Part shown: one piece after another, positions 27,129-36,558 of the stretch
How the letters are laid out: each line of letters opens with the position of its first letter
Numbering within the stretch: the stretch's first letter is position 1
DNA from: Pyrococcus kukulkanii
Lineage (GTDB): Archaea > Methanobacteriota_B > Thermococci > Thermococcales > Thermococcaceae
DNA: 64,000 nt
NCBI RefSeq assembly: GCF_041647995.1
Contig: NZ_JARRIB010000003.1
Span: forward strand, 1-64,000
Direction: 5' to 3'
The notes under the pieces: generated by a model
Databases searched by the model: none
Told to the model about the DNA's origin: nothing
What the model saw: only the letters and a program-made list of their open reading frames with translations
Program-made: the position numbers and the translations under genes

Positions 27129-27213
27129 CTTCTTCAGATAAGAAGAAAGCTCTTAAAATTTATACTACCTAAAAATATGTCCAGACACCATGCTACAATA
27201 AGGAGGTATCTGT

Positions 27214-27705
27214 ATGGACGTATTCCTCGAACTTACCCTGATCCTAATAATAGCAAAAATTTTGGTATCTCCCTTAAGCTCGGTTTTCCAGCTATCCTCG
27301 CCCAACTTATTGAAGGAATACTCATAGGATCATCGTTGCTTAATATTAACCACGCCTGTCTTAATGGAGATGAAAAAGCTTAGAACAAAAGTTAGAACCA
27401 TGATTCTTGCCGTCACGGTGTTGATGATATTTTGGAGATCCTTATTGCAATGAACGTGAGGGAGAAGCGTTAGACTGCCCGATGTTACAATAATCTTGGC
27501 TGAGATTAGTCCTGTAATGCTTTGCCTGTCTATATTCACTGGTCGCAGTGATAGGTAAAGACGGGGTTGGAGTGTTGATGATGAAATTCAAACCAAAAGA
27601 ATCCCTTCATGTGGAAACTGGATGATTCCAGAATGAAGGTAGCTTTAATCATTGCTTGCGGTTCCGGTAACGATGGTAGTTCTAACGACTTTAATGACTC
27701 CATAG
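27214..27705 (+). pseudogene. Remnant of a CPA2-type cation/proton antiporter
   Basis: A good start (AAGGAGGT, then ATG at 27214) gives MDVFLELTLILIIAKIL. Recognisable antiporter text then follows in shifted frames: FPAILAQLIEGILIGSSLLNI, then MEMKKLRTKVRTMILAVTV with DDILEILIA in another frame, then KPKESLHVETG, then MKVALIIAC and finally MVVLTTLMTP with a stop at 27705. A normal antiporter is about 380-400 aa; only ~160 codons remain. The gene has several frameshifts and at least one large internal deletion. The order of fragments matches an NapA/Kef-like transporter throughout. Confidence 0.75.
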
Positions 27706-27712
27706 GGCATTC

Positions 27713-29188
27713 TCAAGCTGATTCAGATTCTAAACTCTCTATTTTTTGCTTCCAGTTCCCAGGCTTCTTAAAGTCCTTGAGGTTGAAAAGACCTTCTTTC
27801 ACCAATATGCCCCTCGCTGCCATGATTCCAGTTGCAGCGGCGTTTACGATGTCCCTACTTAATCCAGCCCCATCTCCCGCAGCGAATACGTTCTCTATGC
27901 TCGTCTCAAGCAACTCATTTACCTCAACTTTCATTGCATAGTACTTTATCTCTGGGGCGTAGAGGAGGGTATGGTCACTTGCAACCCCAGGAATTACCTT
28001 GTCGAGCTTCTCAAGCCCCTCAATTATATTAGTGACTACCCGGTGGGGGAGGGCCATTGCTATATCCCCTGGGGTCACGTGCTTGAGCGTTGGCTCTACA
28101 TCGCTTTTTCTTATTCTTGACCACGTGCTCCTCCTTCCTCTCCTTAAATCCCCTAAACGCTGGATTATTGGCTTTCCTCCTCCTATTGTTGTTGCTAATT
28201 GGGCTATACTCCTCCCGTAGGCCGTTGTATCTTCCACAGGCTCCGTAAGCTCTATCCTAGTTAGAAAGGCGAAGTTCGTGTTGTTACTCTTCTTCTCCCT
28301 CATTGAATGGCCGTTTACACCAACGTAACTATCGTACCTTTCCTCAACCACGAAGCCGTACGGGTTAGTACAGAAAGTCCTCACGAAGTCATCGTAGGTG
28401 TCTGTGTAGATGTGGAACTTAGGATCATGGTTTATGCTCGTTATCGGCTCCATTATAATGGCCGGAACCTCGACCCTAACTCCAACGTCTATCGGTCCAT
28501 GCCTCGCCTTCAGCCCGATCTTCTCAGCAACGTCATGGAACCACTCGGCACCTCCCCTTCCTGGGGCCACAATTATGTACTTAGCCTCTATCGTGAAGAT
28601 ATCTTTGCCCCTCTGAACCTTGACCCAGCCTTCATTGAACTCTAAAGCCCTTGTCCAGAGCATGAACTTTACTCCCTTGCTCTCCAAGTACTGCTTAATG
28701 CTCTTAATTACCCTGGGAGTGTGATCACTGCCGATGTGCCTCTGGATTATTGGGATGAACTTAACTCCAGCCTGAGCGGCCCTCCTTTCCCAGTACCTTA
28801 TTTGGTCTGGATCTCCTTTGTACAGGTTCCTGGGGGCACCGTGCTTGAGGAGTATCTGATCAACTTCCCAAACGAGTTGCCAAGAATAATTCTCATCGTT
28901 CGTTAACTCCGTAAGATCCCCACCGATGTCCGGTCTTAGGTTCACTGTTCCATCACTTAGTCCCCCAGCCCCTCCAACGCCGCTCATTATGTGGCAGGGC
29001 TTGCACCCAACGCAGTAGCCGAGCTCGTACATTGGACAGACTCTCTGATCGACATCTCCACCTTCTTCGATAACTAGAATGCTTAGATCGCTCTTTTCGG
29101 CAAGTTCATAAGCCGCAAAAAGGCCTGCAGGACCCGCCCCTATTATAACAACATCATACTTCATTAGTTCCCTTACCGAGGTGCACAT
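27713..29188 (-). CDS. FAD-dependent dehydrogenase, COG2509 type
   Basis: A 491-aa flavoprotein with an N-terminal Rossmann dinucleotide motif (VIIGAGPAGLFAAYELA), IEEGG, and a cysteine cluster (CPMYELGYCVGCKPCHIMSG) followed by GVGGAGGLSDG. The C-terminal FAD motif is VFAAGDGAGLSRDIVNAAATG. These are the marks of the uncharacterised COG2509 dehydrogenases; the substrate is unknown. The cysteines could bind metal or act in redox. An internal ATG (MKYDVVII) at residue 9 is an equally good start. Its 3' end abuts the antiporter remnant. Confidence 0.85.
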   Translation of the reverse strand: MCTSVRELMKYDVVIIGAGPAGLFAAYELAEKSDLSILVIEEGGDVDQRVCPMYELGYCVGCKPCHIMSGVGGAGGLSDGTVNLRPDIGGDLTELTNDENYSWQLVWEVDQILLKHGAPRNLYKGDPDQIRYWERRAAQAGVKFIPIIQRHIGSDHTPRVIKSIKQYLESKGVKFMLWTRALEFNEGWVKVQRGKDIFTIEAKYIIVAPGRGGAEWFHDVAEKIGLKARHGPIDVGVRVEVPAIIMEPITSINHDPKFHIYTDTYDDFVRTFCTNPYGFVVEERYDSYVGVNGHSMREKKSNNTNFAFLTRIELTEPVEDTTAYGRSIAQLATTIGGGKPIIQRLGDLRRGRRSTWSRIRKSDVEPTLKHVTPGDIAMALPHRVVTNIIEGLEKLDKVIPGVASDHTLLYAPEIKYYAMKVEVNELLETSIENVFAAGDGAGLSRDIVNAAATGIMAARGILVKEGLFNLKDFKKPGNWKQKIESLESESA

Positions 29189-29257
29189 CTAATCCCCTTA
29201 TAAATCTTTTGGCAAGTTTTAGTTTAATACTTTCAGTGTTATCTAATGATTTTAACA

Positions 29258-29590
29258 TTAATCTGGCAATTTTTGAAGGGCTTTCCTTAATTTCGCTACG
29301 ACCTTTGGTGGGGCAGGCCCATCAAGACCTACTATCTTGACCTCTTCATCCCTCCTAATTCTCTCGATAACTTCGATTGCCCAGTCGCAGGCCTCAGTGT
29401 AGTTGTTCGCCTGCGCTGTCTCATCAACTCTATACCACTCATCGTTCTTTTTATCGTATATAGCCAGGGCGGGGGGCATCGGCTCACAGGGACAGTTAAT
29501 GTAAATCAGCTCGATTATGAAATCTCCCACATTCAGAAAACCCTCCTTTCTTAGCTCTTCTCTCCATCCCACCCCTACCACCATATTCAT
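29258..29590 (-). CDS. Small hypothetical protein
   Basis: Up to 110 aa, with a possible start at residue 3 (MVVGVGWREEL). It is soluble and acidic, with a CPCEPMPPALAIYD motif and helical C-terminus (AKLRKALQKLPD). The sequence of a short beta part followed by helices looks like a real folded protein, but I recognise no family. It is divergent from the phosphoesterase gene and shares a control region with it. Confidence 0.6.
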   Translation of the reverse strand: MNMVVGVGWREELRKEGFLNVGDFIIELIYINCPCEPMPPALAIYDKKNDEWYRVDETAQANNYTEACDWAIEVIERIRRDEEVKIVGLDGPAPPKVVAKLRKALQKLPD

Positions 29591-29607
29591 GAATAAAATT
29601 TCATCTT

Positions 29608-29629
29608 TTAAGCTTAAGTTAAGCTTAAG
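29608..29629. promoter_or_regulatory. Tandem palindromic 11-bp repeat between divergent genes
   Basis: TTAAGCTTAAG occurs twice, head to tail with no gap. Each copy contains the 10-bp palindrome TTAAGCTTAA. It lies just upstream of the TATA-like CTTATAAC at 29631-29638 of the phosphoesterase gene and 18 bp from the start of the divergent gene. Placement and symmetry suggest an operator, though AT-rich palindromes can arise by chance. Confidence 0.4.
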
Positions 29630-29663
29630 GCTTATAACATGCTTAGATTTTTAGGGTGATAAA

Positions 29664-30302
29664 ATGAGAGTCCTTGCTATAACTGATATACACGGGAACT
29701 ACCGAGAAGTTAAGACACTAGCGGGGGAGCTTGATGATTTTGATGTGATTTTAATAGCCGGTGATATCACCCACTTTGGCAACGGCAGGGAGGCTGAAAA
29801 AATATTATCCCCTCTCCTTGGAACTGGAAAGCCCCTCTTGGCTGTTATGGGAAACTGTGATGGAAGGGATGTCCTTAAAACATTGGAGAAACTGGGAATA
29901 AGCGTCCATAATAAGAGGGTCGAAGTTAGAGGCGTGGGAATAGTTGGATTCGGTGGCTCGAATGTAACTCCATTCTCAACAATATGGGAGTTTTCGGATG
30001 AGGAAATTTACGAGTCCCTAAGGAGGAACTATAAGGAGGGGGACATTATTCTAACCCACGCTCCTCCGTACGGTACGAAGCTTGACAAAACTTTTTCAGG
30101 AGTTCATACTGGGAGTAGGGGACTAAGGAAGTTTATCGAAGAAAATCAGCCACCTCTATGTATCTGCGGTCACATCCATGAAGGTAGGGGAGTAGAAAGA
30201 ATTGGAAGGACAATAGCTGTTAATCCCGGTCCGCTTTCACGGGGATACTATGCCATGGTGGACTTGGAGAAGCTGGAGGTCGAGCTCAAGAAAATATCTT
30301 AA
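29664..30302 (+). CDS. Calcineurin-like metallophosphoesterase
   Basis: A 212-aa dinuclear-metal phosphoesterase. Ligand motifs in order are TDIHGN (7-12), AGDITH (~35), GNCD (~65), LTHAPPYGT (~127) and CGHIHEGRG (~167). Such enzymes cleave phosphate mono- or diesters; the physiological substrate cannot be told from sequence. The length and motif set match compact archaeal members. The start ATG has GGGTGAT 5 nt upstream. It is followed 20 bp later by the ribosome site of acyP, so they are probably one operon. Confidence 0.85.
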   Translation: MRVLAITDIHGNYREVKTLAGELDDFDVILIAGDITHFGNGREAEKILSPLLGTGKPLLAVMGNCDGRDVLKTLEKLGISVHNKRVEVRGVGIVGFGGSNVTPFSTIWEFSDEEIYESLRRNYKEGDIILTHAPPYGTKLDKTFSGVHTGSRGLRKFIEENQPPLCICGHIHEGRGVERIGRTIAVNPGPLSRGYYAMVDLEKLEVELKKIS

Positions 30303-30334
30303 GCGTCCCAGGAGATATATGGGTGGGAGGAGCT

Positions 30335-30610
30335 ATGGGAATCGTTAGGGCTCACTTGAGAATATACGGCAGGGTTCAGGGGGTCGGGTTCAGGTGGAGC
30401 ATGCAGAGAGAAGCTAGGAAACTTGGTATAAATGGCTGGGTAAGGAATTTACCTGATGGAAGCGTTGAGGCCGTGCTTGAAGGGGAAGAGGAAAGGGTTG
30501 AGGCTTTAATAGGATGGGCTCACCAAGGGCCCCCGCTGGCCAGGGTTACCAGGGTGGAGATACAGTGGGAAGAACCCAAGGGAGAAAGGGGGTTTAGGAT
30601 TCTGGGGTGA
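30335..30610 (+). CDS. acyP: Acylphosphatase
   Basis: Hydrolyses acyl phosphates such as carbamoyl or 1,3-bisphosphoglyceryl phosphate. It has 91 aa from ATG 30335, preceded by GGGAGGAG; the upstream GTG at 30323 lies before that SD and is not used. The active-site loop [10 protein letters not shown] carries the catalytic Arg, and [15 protein letters not shown] supplies the catalytic Asn. The length is normal for the family. The 3' end overlaps the convergent regulator gene by 17 bp. Confidence 0.93.
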   Translation: MGIVRAHLRIYGRVQGVGFRWSMQREARKLGINGWVRNLPDGSVEAVLEGEEERVEALIGWAHQGPPLARVTRVEIQWEEPKGERGFRILG

Positions 30611-31187
30611 AGATAACTTTCCTAGGGCAATATTTGACTTCACACTTCGGACATATCATCCTCTCTTTATTCCTCTCGGGTGTGTGGATGACTATCTTCT
30701 CCAACGCCCCTTCACTTCTCATGGATGCTATGACATCAAAGGGAAGTACTCCCTCTATAACGAGATAGGCCTTACTTCTCTCTTCGTAAGGGTTGCTCCC
30801 AAATACCTCAACAACCCTTATCCCCCTCTCGGCCAGGATCTGGAGAACCTTAGCAAGGACTCTCTCATATGATTCTTTTTGTATCGTGAGCTCGAGCACT
30901 TCCCAGCCCATGAGAGGGGCTATTGAAATTAAGCTCGACCTAGGAGAGAGGTTCTCGAAGAGTATTCTCAACGCTGGTTTTGACTCTATGTACTCTATGG
31001 TGTGATAGACTATCTTTCTGTTTACTCCGGTGGCTTGAGCTATCCCCGTGATTGGAACTTCAACTCCCCTGATGTAGATCTTTCCATCCCTCACTGACAG
31101 TCCAGCATTCCAGAGAAACTCAACAACCTTCCTCCTTGCTGGATAATTCTTGAAGTACTCCTCAAGGATGTGTATCATTTTTGTCAC
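30594..31187 (-). CDS. HTH-ACT transcriptional regulator (COG2061-like)
   Basis: Up to 197 aa; ATG 31178 ([13 protein letters not shown]) is an alternative start. Residues ~1-65 form a helix-turn-helix region ([20 protein letters not shown]). The middle resembles an ACT ligand-binding domain ([20 protein letters not shown] and onward, ~95-165). The C-terminus has four cysteines arranged CPKCEVKYC plus a second short element, a possible zinc site. ACT domains usually sense amino acids. A near-perfect 18-bp palindrome overlaps its own predicted start of transcription, so it probably represses itself and perhaps guaB on the other side. Confidence 0.7.
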   Translation of the reverse strand: MTKMIHILEEYFKNYPARRKVVEFLWNAGLSVRDGKIYIRGVEVPITGIAQATGVNRKIVYHTIEYIESKPALRILFENLSPRSSLISIAPLMGWEVLELTIQKESYERVLAKVLQILAERGIRVVEVFGSNPYEERSKAYLVIEGVLPFDVIASMRSEGALEKIVIHTPERNKERMICPKCEVKYCPRKVIFTPES

Positions 31188-31190
31188 CTC

Positions 31191-31208
31191 TTACTCAATA
31201 TTGGGTAA
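31191..31208. promoter_or_regulatory. 18-bp palindromic operator at the regulator promoter
   Basis: TTACTCAATATTGGGTAA equals its own reverse complement except for one base pair. It sits 3 bp upstream of the 31187 start codon and downstream of a minus-strand TATA element (CTTTAAATATT at 31214-31224), thus over the predicted transcription start. This is a classic place for autorepression in archaea. Confidence 0.6.
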
Positions 31209-31236
31209 AAATGAATATTTAAAGATTGCCCCCTAA

Positions 31237-32748
<1,512 letters not shown>

Positions 32749-32756
32749 CTTTTTTA
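32749..32756 (+). terminator. T-run terminator after guaB
   Basis: Directly after the guaB stop comes CTTTTTTAACC, then another pyrimidine-rich stretch (CTCCCTCCTTTCTTTT) to 32776. Archaeal RNA polymerase stops at such T runs without a hairpin. Confidence 0.4.
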
Positions 32757-32779
32757 ACCCTCCCTCCTTTCTTTTAGCG

Positions 32780-34019
32780 ATGGCCAAAAGCCTCAAGTGG
32801 AAGCTCATAGAAAACGCTGGTTGGCTTTTCATTGCTGAAGTACTCTCGGAAGTTTCTAGCCTATGGTATAATAGTTGTCATGGGAAGAACCTTGGGACCA
32901 GAGGGTCTTGGGCTATACTCTTTCATATTCTACTACGTTGGAATCCTGGGAGTATTTTCGGACTTTGGCGTTAACTTCTATGTAACGAAGGAAGTCTCCA
33001 AGGATAAAAATAGACTCCGCGATTTAGTTCCAGTAGCCCTTGGACTGAAGATTTCCTTAGCATTTATGAATTTCGTGATTCTAGCCGTAATAACTCTATT
33101 CCTTCCAAAGCCCCTCTGGGTGAAGCTCCTGATCTTGGGAGTTGGCGTAGAAGCTATTCTATACTGGGTAGCTACTTTCTTTACTGGACTTATGTACGCG
33201 CATGAGGTTACCAAGTATGAGGCTATAGCGAGAATCACAGAAAGGTGCTGGGCCTTTATAACGGGAGTTCCAATTCTGTACTACCTCAGATCACTGCGAA
33301 CCTTTGTGGAAGCCTTAGTGGCTGGATACGTTATCAGAGATACCATGAGGATTTACTTCACAACCAAAATTGCCGGATTTGTGAGGCCTAAGTTTAAACT
33401 TAAAGAGTGGCTAGGGATTCTCAGAAGGTCATATCCCTTCTGGCTAATCAACCTATTCACCATGATATACTATCAGACCGATGTTGTCATGCTAAACCTG
33501 CTGAGGGGAAATTACGAGACGGGCCTTTATAGAGGGGCATATATGTTTATTCAAGTTGCCTTGCTTGTCCCTACGGTTGTGATTCCAACCATCTTACCTC
33601 CAATGGCAAGGCTATGGGAGAAGGATAGGAGAATAGTCAGAACGCTGTTCAATAAAGCCTATATGACCCTCTTAGGACTAGGAATCGTAGGTGCCGGTGG
33701 ATTGATGGCATTCCCTAACCTCTTGATCAGCATTTTCTTGGGAAGTAAATTCCTACCCAGCATTCCAATTCTCAAAATCCTAGGGGTTGCAGTTCCTTTT
33801 ATGTTCCTGAACTCCCTTATAGGAAGTCTAATGAACGCAACCGGTAAGGAGCTTGAGTTTACGAAGATAGTGGGCTTCACGGCCCTGCTAAATGTAGTGC
33901 TGAACTATATTCTCATATCCAAGTATGGAGCCTCTGGAGCGGCACTTGCAACTTTAGTTTCTCAGGTCTCTGTGACCATCATGGGAAGTTATAAAGCCTA
34001 TCATCATCTAAAAATTTAA
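32780..34019 (+). pseudogene. Polysaccharide flippase (Wzx/MATE-like), frameshifted near the N-terminus
   Basis: ATG 32780 opens MAKSLKWKLIENAGWLFIAEVLS. The natural continuation KFLAYGIIVVMGRTLGPEGL lies one frame over. One surplus G at 32848-32849 causes the break; without it the gene would encode about 412 aa with 12 or so membrane segments, normal for lipid-linked oligosaccharide exporters. The rest of the frame (to 34019) is perfectly open, so the damage is recent, or a sequencing error, or an alternative start (ATG 32832) yields a protein lacking the first helix. It would move glycolipid precursors across the membrane. Confidence 0.75.
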
Positions 34020-34043
34020 ATACTTATATTGATAGTGCTGAGT

Positions 34044-34901
34044 ATGCGATCCCTTAAGGATTTAAGTCCCCAAGAGGTCGAGAAGATTCGTGAAGAAGTG
34101 AGAAGGTTAAGAAAGAAGGGCTTGAGTTATTCCAAGATAAGCGAGATTATTAAGGAAAAGAAGGGAGTTAAGATTTCAAAGGCCACTGTTATGAGATGGT
34201 GCAAAGGGGAGAGTGATCCTCTGAGGAAAGTCAGGAGGATTAACTTTGAATCACCTTCTCTTGCCTATGTAGTTGGAGTACACCTCGGGGATGGGAGTGT
34301 GAGCCTTGACGATAGATACAGATACAGGATAAGGCTTAAGGTAGTTGACAGGGAGTTCGCTGAGGCCTTCGCTGAGGCCCTTAAAGATATAGGCTTGAGG
34401 CCAAGCCTCTACTGGGAGAACGATTCTTCAAGAGTTGGAAGGTGGGTTGTTGAAGCTGTAAGCAAGGAGCTTTACATGTTTTTGAGCGGGCCAAGGGAGA
34501 AGCTGTTCGAAGTTGCAGGAAGGTGGCCCGTAGAATTCCTAAGGGGATTCTTTGATAGCGAGGGGAGCGTTTCCATAAGCAAAAAGAACCCACGAAAAGC
34601 TAGTATAACTGCAGATAACTATGATAAAGACGTCCTTAAATTATGTAGGGATCTTCTTGAGGGTATGGGAATTCACTCCACGGTGTACTTGGCTAGAAAG
34701 AAAGGAACAAAAGTTGTAATTAGGGGACAGGAATACGAGTACACTAGCGACCTATACAGAATCAGTATTCACAGGAGGAGCAGTGTTGCAAGGTTCGCTG
34801 AAGTCATTGGGTTCACCATCTTACGAAAGCAAGAAAAGCTAGCAATGTTTCTTCAAGAATATTACTCACAATCCTCCGAAAATAATTACCACAGAAAATA
34901 A
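34044..34901 (+). CDS. Free-standing LAGLIDADG endonuclease-like protein with N-terminal HTH
   Basis: 285 aa from ATG 34044, which lies 24 nt after a TATA-like TTTAAATA and lacks an SD, so it is probably leaderless. Residues ~5-55 form an HTH (GLSYSKISEIIKEK, ISKATVMRWCKG). Two LAGLIDADG-type helices follow: YVVGVHLGDGSVSL (~75) and FLRGFFDSEGSVSI (~170), each with the acidic catalytic position. The C-terminal beta strands carry many basic residues (ARKKGTKVVIRG, RISIHRRSS). It is not inside an intron or intein. It may be a homing endonuclease or one turned into a regulator, as in WhiA. It lies 5 bp from the convergent initiator tRNA gene. Confidence 0.75.
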   Translation: MRSLKDLSPQEVEKIREEVRRLRKKGLSYSKISEIIKEKKGVKISKATVMRWCKGESDPLRKVRRINFESPSLAYVVGVHLGDGSVSLDDRYRYRIRLKVVDREFAEAFAEALKDIGLRPSLYWENDSSRVGRWVVEAVSKELYMFLSGPREKLFEVAGRWPVEFLRGFFDSEGSVSISKKNPRKASITADNYDKDVLKLCRDLLEGMGIHSTVYLARKKGTKVVIRGQEYEYTSDLYRISIHRRSSVARFAEVIGFTILRKQEKLAMFLQEYYSQSSENNYHRK

Positions 34902-34906
34902 ATGTA

Positions 34907-34981
34907 TAGCGGGGGGAGGATTTGAACCTCCGACCTCCGGGTTATGAGCCCGGCGGGCACTCCTAGCTGCCCCACCCCGCT
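34907..34981 (-). tRNA. Initiator tRNA-Met (CAT)
   Basis: 75 nt on the minus strand: acceptor AGCGGGG pairs with CCCCGCT, the anticodon is CAT in GGGCTCATAACCC, and the T arm is GGAGGTTCAAATCCTCC. Three G-C pairs at the base of the anticodon stem and the A1-U72 pair mark an archaeal initiator. No intron. The 3' CCA is not encoded (ATACAT follows). Confidence 0.95.
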
Positions 34982-35012
34982 GCGAGACCCAATACTAACT
35001 CTCAGCATTGGC

Positions 35013-35020
35013 TTTATAAA
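35013..35020 (-). promoter_or_regulatory. TATA box of the initiator tRNA gene
   Basis: The minus strand reads TTTATAAA, 32-39 nt upstream of the mature tRNA 5' end, correct for an archaeal box A with a short processed leader. Confidence 0.6.
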
Positions 35021-35115
35021 CTTTACGCACAAAAGTGGACATTTAAAAGTCCTAATTTAACTTAATAATCCAAAAACCCTAAAGTCCTCTTTGCCATCCT
35101 ATCCTGGGGATGAGA

Positions 35116-36558
35116 ATGAGGATCGAAGACGTTTACATATGGGACATAAACGCTAAGTGGCTTGGGATAACTCCTTTCCAGCTAATGGAAAATGCAGGGG
35201 CCGGGGTTGCTAGAGTTATAGAGGAGAGATTTGGGAAGGGCCTTAAGATAGCTGTCTTCTGTGGAACTGGGAATAACGGAGGGGATGGGTTCGTTGCTGC
35301 AAGACACCTAAGTTTTGAGAATGATGTTACGGTCTTCCTTGTGGGGGATGAAGCAAAGATAAGGAGCGAAGAGGCTAAGCTTAACTGGGGCATACTCAAG
35401 AACCTTGAATTTGTAAAGGTAAAGGTACTAAAAGATTCAAGTCAGATAAAAGATTTGGACTTATCTAGTTTTAATGTAATAGTTGACGCTCTCCTTGGAG
35501 CTGGAACGAAGGGTGAACCCAGGGAACCGATAAAGTCAGCGATAGAGAAGATAAACGAATACTCCGGGAAGGCTAAGATTGTAAGTATTGACTTACCAAG
35601 CGGATATCCTTCCGAGGTAAGGGTAGAGTGTGATTTAGCAATTACATTTCAGTGGGATAAGGAAGAGTTCAGGGACTTTGAGAGGATCATAGTGAAGATA
35701 GGATATCCCAGGGAGCTGTACCACTTGGTAGGGCCAGCCCACGTCAAATTTGCGTTCAAGAGGAAAGGCGAACATAAGGGCCAGAATGGGAAGTTGCTCA
35801 TCATAGGAGGTAGCGAAAACTATTATGGAGCTCCATACTTAGCTGCTAAAGCCGCAAGTTATCTCGTTGATCTTGTGTTCCTCCTAACTCCAGAGAGGGT
35901 CGCAAAGAAAATTACCGACCCCAATCTAATCATTAGAGAAGTTAGGGGTGAAAACCTAACGGCAAGACATGTAGAAGAGGCGTTGAAACTTGCTGAGAAA
36001 GTTGATGCTATAGTCCTGGGGCCGGGGATAGGAATAAATGAGGCAACAAAGGCTTTCGTTTCTGAATTCCTGGAGAAAGTGAATAAGCCTATCGTGATAG
36101 ATGCAGACGGCCTTAAGATAGTGGCCGAACATAAGGAGTCATTAAAGGGCAAGGCTTTCGTGTTAACACCTCACTCAGGAGAGTTCTACACTCTTTTTGG
36201 GGTCAAGCCCGAGGGTTCTCTTGAGGAAAGGGCTAAACTTGTAATGGAAAAAGCCAAAGAAATTGAAGGAACGATACTCCTAAAGGGGCCAATTGACATT
36301 ATAAGCGATGGAAATGGATGGTACTACAATAAAACTGGAAACAAGGGCATGACAACTGGGGGAACTGGAGACGTTTTAGCTGGAACCGTTGGAGCGTTCT
36401 TGGCTTTAGGCAATAACCCTCTAAGAGCAGCTCAAGCTGCCGCATTTCTCGTTGGGTACGCTGGAGATCTTCTAAAAGAAGAGAAAGAAGAGGCGTATAC
36501 GGCAATTGATGTTGCGGAAAAGATACCAAGGGCATTAAAAGATGTTATAGGGTTTTAG
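35116..36558 (+). CDS. nnr: Bifunctional NAD(P)H-hydrate epimerase/dehydratase
   Basis: Repairs hydrated NADH and NADPH. The N-terminal epimerase half (residues ~1-215) has [25 protein letters not shown] and [15 protein letters not shown]. The C-terminal ADP-dependent dehydratase half (ribokinase-like) has [30 protein letters not shown] and [18 protein letters not shown]. 480 aa from ATG 35116, chosen over 35110 because GGGG then has proper SD spacing. It ends overlapping purL by 4 bp, tail to tail. Confidence 0.93.
   Translation: MRIEDVYIWDINAKWLGITPFQLMENAGAGVARVIEERFGKGLKIAVFCGTGNNGGDGFVAARHLSFENDVTVFLVGDEAKIRSEEAKLNWGILKNLEFVKVKVLKDSSQIKDLDLSSFNVIVDALLGAGTKGEPREPIKSAIEKINEYSGKAKIVSIDLPSGYPSEVRVECDLAITFQWDKEEFRDFERIIVKIGYPRELYHLVGPAHVKFAFKRKGEHKGQNGKLLIIGGSENYYGAPYLAAKAASYLVDLVFLLTPERVAKKITDPNLIIREVRGENLTARHVEEALKLAEKVDAIVLGPGIGINEATKAFVSEFLEKVNKPIVIDADGLKIVAEHKESLKGKAFVLTPHSGEFYTLFGVKPEGSLEERAKLVMEKAKEIEGTILLKGPIDIISDGNGWYYNKTGNKGMTTGGTGDVLAGTVGAFLALGNNPLRAAQAAAFLVGYAGDLLKEEKEEAYTAIDVAEKIPRALKDVIGF

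Noticed and set aside
34907-34981. tRNA gene as an integration site for a mobile element
   Set aside because: No duplicated tRNA 3' fragment was seen in the window and the neighbouring genes are ordinary apart from the LAGLIDADG protein.
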